The translations under genes and the position numbers were made by a program. A stretch of 64,000 nt of DNA from Hortaea werneckii (Eukaryota; Ascomycota; Dothideomycetes; Mycosphaerellales; Teratosphaeriaceae): NCBI GenBank assembly GCA_037044905.1, contig JBAOKB010000062.1:182501-246500 (forward strand), in the 5' to 3' direction. Below are positions 9,293 through 20,336 of this stretch, one piece after another (within the stretch, counting starts at the first letter, position 1; the number at the start of each line of letters is the position of its first letter). The notes under the pieces are model-generated. The model searched no databases, had not been told where the DNA came from, and saw nothing but the letters and a program-made list of their open reading frames with translations.

Positions 9293-11206
9293 TTAGGTTC
9301 GGTCCGCCGTCGGTGGACTGTTTAGATGGTAATTCTGCGCTTGAGGAGGGGTGGGCACGACGGCCAAATGACCGACTGGAACGTGGGTTTCGGCAAAATG
9401 CACTGTAGTGCTGCTGCCAGCCATGCCCACATAAACCTTGAATTGCTTGGCGACGATTCTCTGTGAAAGAGTGAGGACCATGGTGAATGAGGCTGGGGAG
9501 TTGTCCAGATACTGTAGACAGAACGGCCGCTTGTAGAGTGTTGCGATAGAAATCAACAGCTCGGTCATGCTGATGCTGATTGGTACAGTCGCGGTAAAAA
9601 CCTGCGGCATTCCAGCCTCGTAGAATCGAGGTGTAACTTTTTTGTTCCAATCTGGGCCCGTGAGACTTAAGGTGGACGAGGCTGCTCTGCGAGCAGCTAC
9701 TGAACTAGCCAAGCGGACGAGCCAGCGACCGTCACAGAGCTTCGTTATAGACTTCCCGCCGAAGGGCATGAAAACGGTCTGAAGAGCGTTCGTGACACTG
9801 TCATCTTTGCTTTTGGCTTGCGAAACGTTCACGACGACACTCTCTGATGAATCGGCTTCCTGCAGCGGATGAGGAGAAGTGCTAGCGGTGGGAGCAATGG
9901 CTTGAGCCGATGCAGAGGTTGCTGGACCACCGCCGTCCTGCTGCAGCGATTGAGGAGCAGTGCTGACGTCGGCTGCGACATTTTGAGCTGATGAAGAATG
10001 TACAGCCTCGCCGTCCTGCTCAACCTCTTCCACTTTGACGGCTGGTTTGACGATCCAGTTATGCAAGGGATGGCCGTAAGGATAACGGCCATTCGCCGAC
10101 CCTCCCGCGCGATTTCTGTTTTGAACAGCACTCTGCTTCTGGCCAGGCTCTTCCCGATCGGATCTCGCAGTCTTGCTGCCGTTCGGCGGCTCGCCCGTAG
10201 AGAACGCCGAGACTGATCTCGAAAAGGAGCGGGTTGCCGCTGCCGACGGTCCCGACGGAAACACTTTCTCGGCATCAGAGGCGGTGGAAAAGCCCCTCTG
10301 ATCAAAGCCAGTGGGCTGTGCTGTGGGTCCTCTCTTGGGAGCCTGCTCAGTAGCAGAGCCGGTGGGAAAGGCCTGATGCGGGATTGCTGAGAATGGCTGG
10401 AGGGATGTAGCGGATAACGGCTGATACGTTGCATCGGGCTTGGAGGCTGTGGCGGCGGGACCGTCCATGTCCGGATGGTATGGCAGGGGAAGATGCTCGT
10501 CAGGACCAGCAGAGTCCTGCGGCACATTGTCTTCCCCAACCGCACCTTGTGCCTGCTTGTCACACCTGTCCTCGACTGCGCGCAAGATGTTCTTGATCTT
10601 CTCCGTAGACCTATCATGCTCGGGCTGAGCCATGATCATTGTCGAAATGACGTCTGGAAATGCTGACGTCCCATTGATATTTTCCACCAAAGCTTGTGCT
10701 TGCTTCTTAGCCCAGGCCGTGCGAATTTCATCCTCCAGCTGTGAACCTTTAGGTACAACATTGAGCTCAGTGGCCTGTGCGTGTACGAACTCGCACATAC
10801 GCTGGAGCTGATACCCGGATTCGGCAATAGAGCCCCCGTCGCATTGGGAGATGATTGCATCCATGTGTCCAGCGTACAGAGGATGCTCGGGTGTGTCGAA
10901 CAGGAGATGCTGGACAGCTATGGCCGAACGAGCATCCACCGTCAGGGGACCAACAGAGGTCTTGAGCGTGACCGCTCCGGAGCTGCCGTAATCCTCGTCC
11001 TCATCCATATCAGAGTGTGCGTCTTCCAACTCCATTTCCTCGTTGCGAGCAAGTGACGGACCGAAGGAGTCCTTTCTGGAACGCTTCATGGGGGGAGTGA
11101 AGGTCGAAGGCTGATGCGTATCTCGAAGGGCACGCTTTTGAACGCTGCCGCGACCTAGCAAGAACTCGCGTGGAGAAGGGCTCTTGTGGCGAGTGGAGAC
11201 ACCCAT
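9293..11206 (-). CDS. Large low-complexity hypothetical protein (637 aa)
   Basis: Single open frame starting at ATG 11206. The first 80 residues are basic then acidic (KRSRKDS followed by MDEDEDYG), compatible with a nuclear protein. Residues about 85-215 look folded and helical. A long Ser/Pro/Ala/Gln-rich linker follows, with imperfect internal duplications of the type TAPQSLQQD and TSPHPLQEAD near residues 415-450. The C-terminal 150 residues again look folded, alternating hydrophobic strands (KLCDGRWLVRLAS, FTMVLTLSQRIVAKQFKVYV). No family is recognised. The two folded ends separated by a disordered linker suggest an adaptor-like protein; this is inference. Confidence 0.7.
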   Translation of the reverse strand: MGVSTRHKSPSPREFLLGRGSVQKRALRDTHQPSTFTPPMKRSRKDSFGPSLARNEEMELEDAHSDMDEDEDYGSSGAVTLKTSVGPLTVDARSAIAVQHLLFDTPEHPLYAGHMDAIISQCDGGSIAESGYQLQRMCEFVHAQATELNVVPKGSQLEDEIRTAWAKKQAQALVENINGTSAFPDVISTMIMAQPEHDRSTEKIKNILRAVEDRCDKQAQGAVGEDNVPQDSAGPDEHLPLPYHPDMDGPAATASKPDATYQPLSATSLQPFSAIPHQAFPTGSATEQAPKRGPTAQPTGFDQRGFSTASDAEKVFPSGPSAAATRSFSRSVSAFSTGEPPNGSKTARSDREEPGQKQSAVQNRNRAGGSANGRYPYGHPLHNWIVKPAVKVEEVEQDGEAVHSSSAQNVAADVSTAPQSLQQDGGGPATSASAQAIAPTASTSPHPLQEADSSESVVVNVSQAKSKDDSVTNALQTVFMPFGGKSITKLCDGRWLVRLASSVAARRAASSTLSLTGPDWNKKVTPRFYEAGMPQVFTATVPISISMTELLISIATLYKRPFCLQYLDNSPASFTMVLTLSQRIVAKQFKVYVGMAGSSTTVHFAETHVPVGHLAVVPTPPQAQNYHLNSPPTADRT

Positions 11207-11883
11207 GTTGTCTCAGAGATGTTTGGAGATATGCCAATGCAATGTGTGATGAGTATTGATGGTTGCGTCGAACGCCTTTGATGTTTTGGGGGGAAGTCGT
11301 TGTTGTCGACAGCCAGCAGAGGGAAGGAGGATGAAAACTCTTCGTGCGTGACCGGTGAAGCGACGGCGGGGACTCCCGCATTCGCATGAGGAAAGAACGA
11401 CCCTCAGGTCCCCAGGGGCTGCCTAAAGTTGGCGCCTGAGGCCCGCCGAGATTTGCCACCACCATCCACCTGGCAGTCTGGCGACACTTGCATTCGCTCC
11501 AACCCCCTCTCATCATTTCGGAGGATATTCGTTCTGCGGGACATGCTCAACTTACGATCTCATCGAAGCCCTGGGCACGTGACGAGGCATCTGGTGCTGA
11601 CTCACCTTAGGCCAGGCTCCAGCTGCCAAGAGCTGGCCAAGTGAGCGCGCTCGGCTTCGTATGCTGACATCCTTCGATCCCTTGCCCAATGCGGCATTGA
11701 AGCTGAGATGAGGTGCTACCATCCTCCTTCCTTCATAACACCTGGATCCTGATAAGAGCCGATCTTCCAGCTTCCTTCGCCCTGCCAGCTTCTCTCATCT
11801 CTTCTCCGTCTCCGTGATCCTCATCGCCGCCACTCTGCCCCATATCAGTCTCATCACTGCTAGCTCCAAACCCAACCGCCATC
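11207..11883. promoter_or_regulatory. Shared promoter of divergent genes
   Basis: About 680 bases between the minus-strand 637-aa gene and the nitronate monooxygenase gene. The bases just before 11884 are pyrimidine-rich (CTTCTCTCATCTCTTCTCC), typical of a fungal leader. No specific site can be named. Confidence 0.4.
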
Positions 11884-12972
11884 ATGTCCTTTAAAGCCTG
11901 CTTCCCCTGGGTTGAGCGACCGTTTATAGCCAACGCACCTGTAAGTGCTTGCCAATCCTCCATCCAGTCGCTTCTACGTCGAAGCTGACCTATCATCCAG
12001 ATGGCCGGCTTCGCCAATGCTCCGCTCGCTATAGCCGTATATCAAGCCGGAGGGTTCGGTTTCGTGGGGTCTGTCGACGACATGTCTGCACTCTCCAACA
12101 ACCTCAACCAGATCGAAAACGCCATTCCCCGACACAACGGAATCCTCCCCATCGGAGTGGGCTTTCTCCCCTTCATCGTCAAAAAGGAAGAAGCGCTCCC
12201 GGTCCTGAATCGTTACCGTCCAGCTGCGGTCTGGCTCTTCGCAGCTAAGCACCTTTCCGACTACGCCACTTGGGTCGAAGACATTCGCGACCAGTCATCC
12301 GGAAGCCAAGTCATCATCCAGGTCGGTTCGGTTTCTGCAGCGCTGCGGATCGCGCAGGAAGCGCATCCGGATGCTTTGTGTATCCAGGGTCTGGACGCCG
12401 GCGGTCACGGGCTCGAAAAGGGTGCTGGAGTCATCACGCTCTTACCTGAAGTGAGAGATGCACTTGCCTCGGAAGGGTATGGAGACATCCCGCTCCTGGC
12501 CTCGGGCGGCATAGTCTGCGGACGGAGTGCAGCCGCTGCCCTGACGCTTGGAGCGGAGGGCGTCGTGATGGGAACTCGATTTCTCGCCGCCACGGAAACG
12601 ACTATGCATCCCGCGTACCGTGCCGCCATCTTCGCCGCGAGCGAGGGCGCAGAAAGTACTGTGCGATCGAAGCTGTTCGATGAGCTGCGCGGACCGAACA
12701 TCTGGCCAGAAGAGTACGATGGCCGGAGTCTGGTGATGGAGAGCTGGAAGGATCGCCTGAATGGAGTCAGTCTCGACGAAATCAGAAAATCGCATGCGGA
12801 GGCAGTGAAGGCGGCGGATCAGGGGTATGCGGTTGATGGGAAAGGACGGGCTGCGATCTGGGCAGGATCTGGGGTAGGTCTCGTACGGAAGGAGCAGAGT
12901 GCGGCCGGGATCATGGAGGATGTAAGGCAAGAGATGGAGGAGGCCTTTCGCAAGGCGAAGCATGTGATGTAA
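11884..12972 (+). CDS. Nitronate monooxygenase (2-nitropropane dioxygenase family)
   Basis: FMN-dependent TIM-barrel enzyme expected to oxidise alkyl nitronates to carbonyl compounds and nitrite. A short first exon, 11884-11940 (19 codons, MSFKACFPWVERPFIANAP), is joined by a 60-bp intron 11941-12000 (GTAAGT, branch AGCTGACC, CAG) to the main exon, restoring the family start block PMAGFANAPLAIAVYQAGGFG. Further family signatures are the IQGLDAGGHG motif with the conserved His-Gly, LLASGGIVCGRSAAAAL and GAEGVVMGTRFLA, which line the flavin phosphate site. Total 342 aa, in the normal range for class I/II fungal enzymes. Without the first exon the product would lack the N-terminal strand. Probable role: detoxification of nitro compounds such as propionate-3-nitronate. 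Confidence 0.92.
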
Positions 12973-13335
12973 GGCACTGCCGGCTATTCGTCTTCTGCTT
13001 CAGTTGTAGCACATTCAGTCAGCATATGCAGCATCCCTATGACATTTGTCGCACTTACTTCTCATCCGTGAAGATTAGCTTGCTTAGCTCTTCCTACCAG
13101 CAGTGAGCGTAGCCACAGATCGATTCGAAAGCACACCCTCGGCCGCGTCCAAGTAATGATAGTAATGGATGAGGGTCCAGGGGTGTTGGAAGAGTACATT
13201 CCGGGTATCTCCAAATCAAATCTATCCAAGCTCTATCTGTATCAACTCTTCAAATCTAGACAAATGTTCGCTCACATGCCCGCTCAAATGCCCGCTCAAA
13301 TGCCCGCTCAAATGTCTGCTCAAATGCGGCCGTCT
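12973..13335. other. Convergent 3' region
   Basis: About 360 bases between the stop codons of two convergent genes; contains the 12-bp repeat listed separately. A plus-strand ORF over 13156-13683 is antisense to the AIG1-like gene and is not considered real. Confidence 0.5.
13261..13329 (+). repeat. 12-bp tandem repeat, nearly 6 copies
   Basis: Units of the form CAAATGCCCGCT repeat five times with small changes, plus a partial sixth unit, immediately downstream of the minus-strand AIG1-like stop codon and therefore in its 3' UTR or terminator region. Confidence 0.9.
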
Positions 13336-14277
13336 TTACTCTCCCTTGACGTTTCCGCTCCGCTCTTTCGGCCTCGCGAGACCAGGCGCACACTCTCCGC
13401 GCCCGTTGACCTGCAAGTACATCCACCTCAGCATGACGGTGCTGATGCCCATGACCAGCGCGGCAAACGCAAACAACCCAGCCCGGTGCGGCGTATCCAG
13501 AATATCGAAGATCGGGTATGGATAGAAGCCATTAGCGCTGGCGCAGGTCTCGACCCAAAACCAGTAGCCGGCGGCGATGGCGCTGCTGAGCGCGAGGGCG
13601 GGGAGGAAGGCGATGGTGTAGGGCGGGGAGAAGAAGAGCAGGTCGATGACAAGGGCGAGGGCGGGGATAGCGTGGAAAGATAGGTCGGCGCCGAGGGAGA
13701 TGCGTGGAGCCCAGTCGGGCAGGACGAGCTTCTGATCGATCTGGGGATGGTGTCAGCGAAGCTGGAGTCACGTGACTTCCTATGGCGAATACGTGATGCC
13801 TACCGCTCGCAAGCCCCAGTACAGCAAACTGATCAGGCATTCCATGGGTGCGCTGGCCACACTCAGAGTATTCTTCAGAACAAACAGGCGGTGGCTCAGC
13901 GTTAAGTCGGCCAGCAATCCCACGGCGAAAGTACCGGTGGCCAGTGAAAGGCCGATGATGGTGAGAAACTGCATATGCCAGCCATAGCTGTCGTTGAAAG
14001 GGTTCGGATGGCGGACGAGGTAGTCGAAGGAGTAGGCGAAGGAACAGAGGACGAGCGACTGTCCGGCGTCAGCTCGTGATGTGTGAGATGGCGGAGCGGA
14101 CGGTCACGTTGATTGGCTTACATGGAGCAGCGCGCTCATCCCTCTGCTGGGCGACGGCGATCGCTGCAGCGGATGTCGCTTGACGAGCTGCAGCGCCGCA
14201 TCCGACGCCATCCGTGAGAGATGGGACGGGCGGCGCGGCGGAGCGGCGTGGACGGCGTTGCTGGAGGGGGAGGCCAT
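13336..14277 (-). CDS. FAR-17a/AIG1-like membrane protein
   Basis: Three exons on the minus strand: 14122-14277, 13804-14058 and 13336-13740. The introns are 14059-14121 and 13741-13803 (63 bp each), both with CTGAC branch sites and both in phase 0. The 271-aa product has a disordered Ser/Pro/Arg-rich N-terminus of about 50 residues and then five to six hydrophobic segments. Family features are SLVLCSFAYSFDYLVRHPNP, the conserved histidine segment LTLSHRLFVLKNTLSVASAP, and the terminal GFYPYPIFDIL block before the last helix. Human relatives AIG1/ADTRP are multi-pass threonine hydrolases of fatty-acid esters of hydroxy fatty acids; whether the fungal protein shares this is not known. Simple ORF calling sees only the middle exon, so the gene is easily missed. 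Confidence 0.88.
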
Positions 14278-16301
14278 TTTGAAGGGATGGATGACCGGAC
14301 GGTTGAAGAAATGCAGACAATACCTACCTACCTTGTTGTCTGATACAGTGGGCAGACCTCATCTTCAGACGAGGCTGGACTGAAGAAAAAAAGGTCCACC
14401 ATAGCGTCGCGGAAGGGCATGGGAACTTTTCTCGTCGCCGTCACGTCATATCCACGTGGGCGATCCCCTGTAGGGCCAGATCGGGAGGCTTCTCTCCGAG
14501 ATCTGTCTCTGACTTCAGAGTGTCCACAACACTTGCATGGACATATTTGCGCTTCTACCGTTTCGTATTGGAATCAGAAGGGCAGCGCCTAGGAATCAGA
14601 ATAACTTGCATGCGTGGTCATGAAGCGCCGCCTATATCCAACAAGGCGACTTCAGGGCATAATCTCGAACAGAACCCGATTGCCTCGCCTTTCATCACCA
14701 ATGCATTGCACGACGCTTGCAGTTTTCGTGACCTCTTTGGCCAATTTTATAGTCGGGAATGCTCTTCACGAGATTTCTCTCGACATCTCGATTCATTGGC
14801 TTGGTCCCTGCCGTTGGTGGACACGATGGTGATGACGAGTTGATGATTGCTCGTCATAGCCCTGAAGAGCACCGTGTAGACTGATGAATCAATTGCTGCA
14901 CCGTTGCATTGACGGAAAGACTTGCATGTACAAGTTCTGTAGAGCGTACAACGTGGAACAATCTGGCCTTGAGCATTCCGACAATGGCTCGTATGCAGTA
15001 CAGGTTCCAACACAGTAGATAACACGTCTAGCCCGCCCCCTGTTACTTCTTGCGCCCTTGTGCTCCTGTGTTGTAAGACAAGAGTCGGCACTTTTGTAGC
15101 TCCAACGCATACTTACAGTTGAAGGTTTTTGAGCTGATCTGGCGCTAGGCGCCAGGAACGTGCTTGACTTGCGAAATAAGCCTGGCGCCCTGTCGAGCCC
15201 AGCTGGCCTTGAACTGGGTCCCATTGTGACAACGGTGGTGATGATTGTCAGATCTCGGTCCTACGCTGATGATGACGGGAGACGAGAGATGCAGAGCGTT
15301 CAGGGAATCCCCAAGGACCAATGGAGAAACCTCGCCTGCTAAGCGTTGTTCCGCCAGCTCGCAGTCAAGCTGCATAGGGCGAGATATGTTGTCGTTGCTC
15401 GGCACTGATCTCAAAAGTTTGCCAGGCACCAGGCCACTTTGATCTAATAAGTAGGGTGACCAAGAGACGTGGGGCATGTCACAAAAAACAACGAAACAGT
15501 TTCTGCGCAGCAAATCAGTCCGCCGTCCAATGGGATAGCGGGAGGTGGATTCTCGACAATCGGCAGTCGGCAGTCGGCCACATCATCAACGACGAGGTGA
15601 GCACGAGATGTGCAGCACAATATCGGAAGTGTGATGGGAAGGGATTCAAGGCGAGCTGAAGTCGACCTACACTGTACCGTACTGTAGTGGGCAGCTCCTC
15701 AGTCGGTGATGAGTCGTTCCGGCCTCGGGAGTCGACGGCGCAGCGCTACCGAAGCCCTATCAGACGACCCCATGGGCGACGAAGGTAATGGCCGGGAACC
15801 TTATCGCCGCCGCCGCCGCGACGCCGCTGTTTGCTGACTCCACGGCGCGAAATATGTTGAATGTTTCCTTGACAAGAAACACCTTATAGAACGGTCGCCG
15901 ATTGACTCCCATCACCGCCCCCGCCCTCGATATCTTCAAGACTGTCGCGCAAGTGTAGATGCCTCCGCTTGTGCGATATCGACACCGCGCCACCGCTTTG
16001 CGCATCGCCAAACAGTGCCGTAGCAGGTAGGCAGATGCGGGAAGAGTCTTTCTCAGAGCGCCCTTCCAGTCGCTACCAATTCACGACCAAGACGCATGGA
16101 ACTATGAGGTGAAAGGACGGCCAATTCTTCTGCGCCGGGAACTTTCCGTGAATCCTTCCATCGCGGCAGCCGATCCCAGACGGACGACACACCCGAGTTG
16201 CATACCGCCCTGGCGGTTGTCAAAGTTGTCCGAGATAGGAGACAGACAGGACGTGAATCTACGGGTCGTAGAGGTTACGCATTGAGAGTACATCCGCTGC
16301 C
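14278..16301. other. 2-kb gene-free stretch with two divergent promoters
   Basis: Contains the upstream regions of the AIG1-like gene (minus) and the Zn2Cys6 gene (plus). Several ORFs of 60-120 codons occur on both strands without coding character or splice continuity. A short direct repetition of CGGCAGT sits near 15560-15575. No RNA gene recognised. Confidence 0.4.
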
Positions 16302-18725
16302 ATGCCGCGGCCGAAGAAGGAGGGCACGGGCGAACCAAAGAAGAGAAGTCGCACTGGCTGCTGGCCGTGCAAGGCACGAAAGGTGAAGTGTGGTGAGGAA
16401 AAACCCGTGTGCACCAACTGCGCCAAGAGTGGGGAGACATGCGACTACAGCATCAAGTTGAACTGGGGCGGCCGTAGTGGAGGAGATAAGGATGGCAGCC
16501 CGGCGGAGTCAGCAGGCCTTTTCACCTTCGTGTCGCCACCCACCTCGGCGGCGGCACCGCCGACCTCAGCAGGATCTCCGGCGAAGAACAAGGCAGCGGG
16601 CAGGGAGCATGTCTTTTCCGCACAGCACATCCAGGCAGCGCCAGATCGCCCGCGCAACCAGGGACAGCGGCCTGCGAATCAGCCGGGACCCAAGGTCGAT
16701 CCGAGACTCAACCAGTGGGCACAGCGCTCGCATCGGCAAGGGGTTCAGCACTCGCCATTTGGTCTGTTGCAACAACGAAATTCTTCAGACTCTGCTCCTG
16801 GACTTCCTCCATCAGACGCCGGATCAGCCCCAACGAATGCTCACATGAGACGTGACGAATTCAGATGGTCACCACAGCACAGTGCCAAGCGATTGAAACT
16901 CAGCTCTGCTCACGACACGCATTATAGCCAGCCGAGCCCAGCGTTTGCCGTGCCGCCGTATCCTCAGTCTCACCACGACCAGTCCCCTGCTACCACCAAC
17001 TACACGCCGCACAGCATCAACAGTATTGTACATACACCAGCCACGCCCAGCTCCAGCATCAACTCCGGATCGCCGCATCCGCCTCAGTCGGCTTCACTGC
17101 AGGTCCAGGACCCGCCAGACCTGCGCAGACTATCTGTCAAGTCCCTGCTCTCGGAACCAGCCGAAGAACCTGAGCGTCCGCGCTTTTCAGTCAGCCATGA
17201 CAGCCACCGCCACCGTACCTATGGCTTCGATCATGGTTTGCCAGACTACGACATTCCCCATAACAATGACAACGCCGCCATTCTTCCTGAGTCTCCTGAC
17301 ATGCGCCGAACAAGCGGCGCACCTTCCGAAACAGGAGGTTCCTCAAATCACTCTGCACCTCTCGCCTTTGAGCCTGGTGGCTATTACGACTCGCCAGTGC
17401 CAATCCGGATACCACGCTTTCTCGAGCCGTTACCAGACGAGCTACTGAATAATAACATGAACCTGCTGTACTTTCATCATTTCATAAATCACACCGGCCG
17501 TATCATGGTTCCACACGATTGTCCAGAGAATCCTTTCAGAGGCGTCCTACCGCAAATGGCTATCCGCAACACACAGCTTCTCCATCTTCTCCTCACTTTC
17601 TCCGCCTCGCACCGTGCACGCCTGCTCGACCACCCAGAGCCAGCCAATCGCATCGCAGAGTGGATGTCTGACGTCCTTCCCGCCCTCCGTCAGGCCCTGA
17701 CAACTCCACGCTCGCCTGGCTCACAGCCCTCCGACCCTACCGATCCCTCATCACTTGCACCTCTCGCCACCGCCATCATGCTGGCTAGTTTGGAGATCAT
17801 CTCGCCGCATACTTTCGCCGTGCAGATTCCATGGCAGCACCATTTGAACATTGCTCGACAGATGATTATCCAGACAGGCGGGCTTCACCATCTTGCTCAG
17901 AAGGCGGACGGAGCGAAAGACAAAGCCATATTCTTCTTGAGCAGGTGGTTCGCCTACCTCGACGTGCTAGGCTCATTATCTTCGGGCAGCAGGGGAGGCG
18001 TGCCAGGTGGCGATCATGCGCCACTAGACGGTGCTTATCTGGAAGATGGCGGCGGAGCATGGTTGGTGAATCGAAGTGATGAGGAGATCTACCAGATCGA
18101 CTGCTTCTTTGGCTTCTCGGGACGATGCATCGCGTTGCTGGCGCAAGTGGCTGAGCTCACTTCGAAGTGTGATCGCGACAGGATAGACAAGATCACTGGG
18201 AACGTCGTGGGAGGGTGGCGACCACCGGAGGACGTTCAGACAAAGGCATGGGAATTGAAGATGAGGCTTGAAGCCAGCGCGACGACGGTGTTCCGAGGTT
18301 GCATGCACACTGACTCCGACGACGGTGCTTCAGGGCTACACGAAGAAGGGAAGGAAGACAACGATGCGGAAGAAATCTATGCGACGAATGAAGCCTATCA
18401 TTGGGCGGCGCTCATAAACCTCCTTCGCCGTGTGCTCGGGTTTCCCTCTGATCATCCAGAAGTTCAGCACAATGTCCGCCGTGTGAGTCGCAGTCTGGGA
18501 CTTATCCGGCCTGGGAGCACGGCCGAAAGCTGTCTCCTGTTCCCGATATTTAGCGCTGGCTGCGAAACTCAGGGGGAGAAGGAGAGGGAGGCGTTCATGG
18601 AACGCTTGCGAAGTGTAGAGGGCTGGGGTATGTCGCATGTAGGACGTGCGAAGGAGTTGATGGAGAGGGTGTGGAAGACGGGACAGCCCTGGGAAGGCAT
18701 GGTGGGTGGGGAGTTCTTTGGCTGA
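16302..18725 (+). CDS. Zn2Cys6 fungal transcription factor (807 aa)
   Basis: Intronless regulator. The binuclear zinc cluster is at residues 20-47 with exact spacing C20-x2-C23-x6-C30-x6-C37-x2-C40-x6-C47, preceded by the basic segment KKRSRTG; it should bind CGG-type DNA half-sites. A long Ser/Pro/His/Gln-rich disordered region runs to about residue 360. From about 375 (RIPRFLEPLPDELL) to the end lies the helical fungal-specific regulatory domain (Fungal_trans_2 type), including HHFINHTGRIMVPHD and LLHLLLTFSASHRARLL, typical of this group. The target genes are unknown; neighbouring genes do not form an obvious cluster under its control. Confidence 0.93.
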   Translation: MPRPKKEGTGEPKKRSRTGCWPCKARKVKCGEEKPVCTNCAKSGETCDYSIKLNWGGRSGGDKDGSPAESAGLFTFVSPPTSAAAPPTSAGSPAKNKAAGREHVFSAQHIQAAPDRPRNQGQRPANQPGPKVDPRLNQWAQRSHRQGVQHSPFGLLQQRNSSDSAPGLPPSDAGSAPTNAHMRRDEFRWSPQHSAKRLKLSSAHDTHYSQPSPAFAVPPYPQSHHDQSPATTNYTPHSINSIVHTPATPSSSINSGSPHPPQSASLQVQDPPDLRRLSVKSLLSEPAEEPERPRFSVSHDSHRHRTYGFDHGLPDYDIPHNNDNAAILPESPDMRRTSGAPSETGGSSNHSAPLAFEPGGYYDSPVPIRIPRFLEPLPDELLNNNMNLLYFHHFINHTGRIMVPHDCPENPFRGVLPQMAIRNTQLLHLLLTFSASHRARLLDHPEPANRIAEWMSDVLPALRQALTTPRSPGSQPSDPTDPSSLAPLATAIMLASLEIISPHTFAVQIPWQHHLNIARQMIIQTGGLHHLAQKADGAKDKAIFFLSRWFAYLDVLGSLSSGSRGGVPGGDHAPLDGAYLEDGGGAWLVNRSDEEIYQIDCFFGFSGRCIALLAQVAELTSKCDRDRIDKITGNVVGGWRPPEDVQTKAWELKMRLEASATTVFRGCMHTDSDDGASGLHEEGKEDNDAEEIYATNEAYHWAALINLLRRVLGFPSDHPEVQHNVRRVSRSLGLIRPGSTAESCLLFPIFSAGCETQGEKEREAFMERLRSVEGWGMSHVGRAKELMERVWKTGQPWEGMVGGEFFG

Positions 18726-19400
18726 TGTCGAAAGCGGATTCCGGATCAGAAGGCGATCACACTTCAATGGGCTGGTATACAGTGTCACGATGATACGAAT
18801 GATGGCTGCACATGTAGAAACTGCGACATGATCGATAGCTATGAGTACATAAGAACGAGGCAACCCTCGGTCAGAAAGTATAGCTGCCGAAACAGGAGAC
18901 TTCTACAACCAGCGCTACAAATCACCTTGATATTCTTCGTTTCCGAAACAGTCATCAAATGCAAAGCAATGCTTTAGACCATGGCACGAAGAAGATGTAA
19001 CTTGGCGCGACAAGTTCACTTCCCTGTTGTCCACATACTATATCAGAAGGACTTTCCGCCGCATCGCCGAGACACTCCGGAGCTGAAAGTCCAAGACACA
19101 TTACTTTTTACACATCACCATTTTACCCAGTTGCATACATGCGGTTGCATGCTGCAAATGCAAGACCGGGCCATTTGAAACGAGCGACCTATCTCACAGC
19201 AACACATGCAGGGGTCCCCAATGCCGCCGAGAGCGACACGTCTAGGACGGATGAGGCGTGGCTAGCGCCTCGCCAATGCATGTCTTGCCGCCGCCTGCAA
19301 CATGTATGAGCCATCACAACCAGTCTCTCCTTTCCCTCACCGGTGACATGTTCTCTTCGAACACATCACACTCCGAATTTGGGCGAAGAGCGTCACTGCG
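18726..19400. other. Intergenic
   Basis: About 675 bases: 3' region of the zinc-cluster gene and promoter of the next gene. No feature recognised. Confidence 0.4.
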
Positions 19401-20336
19401 ATGGTAGACGTGGCGGCCATCACCGTCGCGGTCATCTCGCTCGCATCATCCCTCCTCACCGCCGTAGCCGGGGGCTGGTGGGCGTACTACAGCGAAGAGC
19501 GCAAAGACAGGAGAGCGACGGATCGGCTGCTGCGAAAATATCGCGATCCGCTTTTGCTGGCGGCACAGGACCTCCAGGCCCGACTGTTCAATCTGGTCGA
19601 GCTGTCCATCACCGATGCGTTCATAGATGCGGGAGAGAGGTGTGAGGACTCGTTGTTCATCTACACAGCCTTTCTCTTCGGCCAGTACCTGTGTTGGGTG
19701 TATATCCTACGCAGGCAGACGCAATTCCTCTGCTTTACTACCGAGGAGCGATCTTCGACTAAGACGCTGGTCGAGGATTTGGATCGCATCAAGATCGTTC
19801 TGAATACTGACCGCTATGGGAAACTACCTTTTATGCTGTGGAAGGGAGATCAGATGGCAATTGGCGAACTGATGTGTGTCAAAGAAGGAGAGGAGTTGAT
19901 GTGTGTGGGGTACTCGGCCTTCAATGCGAAGTGGAAACAGTCGCAGCAGTTGCAAACCCAGTCTCCGACTCAACTCAATGGCACTGGTGGACTAGATGGA
20001 GTCTCAGAGTCATCCGAGAAGCCTTTTGCCGCATTTGTCGAAGCGAATGTTTTTCGCCGCTGGTTCACACCCATTGAGGACGGCATCCGCGACCTCCACG
20101 ACGCACGACAACGAAAGATGTATTGCCCAGACGACCGCTTGCGCCGTCTTCAACACTGTCTAGCCGACCTCATCTATGCACTGGACCCAAATGGCATCCG
20201 TGCGGTCAAAGATTCCACCAAGGTTCGACCTGCCAAACACTGCCCCTGCTCTTCATGTGGAACGGCCTTGCACCGCACGACGAGTATCGGCCGGAATGAA
20301 ACAGTTGTGGGTGCTCGGAGGCAAGATATGGCTTAG
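19401..20336 (+). CDS. Membrane-anchored hypothetical protein (311 aa)
   Basis: Begins with a hydrophobic helix (residues 3-27, AAITVAVISLASSLLTAVAGGWW) directly followed by the juxtamembrane sequence AYYSEERKDRR and KYRDPLLLAAQDLQARLFNLVE. That arrangement is characteristic of a widespread filamentous-fungal family of unknown function. A second, weaker hydrophobic stretch (SLFIYTAFLFGQYLCWVYILRR) lies near 75-96. The C-terminus has a CPCSSCG cluster. The frame ends at 20336, but GTAAGT occurs just downstream at about 20369 within an overlapping open frame, so an extra 3' exon is conceivable. Function unknown. Confidence 0.72.
   Translation: MVDVAAITVAVISLASSLLTAVAGGWWAYYSEERKDRRATDRLLRKYRDPLLLAAQDLQARLFNLVELSITDAFIDAGERCEDSLFIYTAFLFGQYLCWVYILRRQTQFLCFTTEERSSTKTLVEDLDRIKIVLNTDRYGKLPFMLWKGDQMAIGELMCVKEGEELMCVGYSAFNAKWKQSQQLQTQSPTQLNGTGGLDGVSESSEKPFAAFVEANVFRRWFTPIEDGIRDLHDARQRKMYCPDDRLRRLQHCLADLIYALDPNGIRAVKDSTKVRPAKHCPCSSCGTALHRTTSIGRNETVVGARRQDMA

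Noticed and set aside
9829..10617. 262-codon minus-strand ORF
   Set aside because: An Arg/Ser/Pro-rich shadow in another frame of the 637-aa gene.
13156..13683. 175-codon plus-strand ORF
   Set aside because: Antisense to exon 3 of the AIG1-like gene, whose splice phases and family motifs are convincing.
7896..18725. A secondary-metabolite cluster (SDR, nitronate monooxygenase and zinc-cluster regulator)
   Set aside because: No backbone synthase, transporter or P450 is present, and the genes are separated by unrelated ones.
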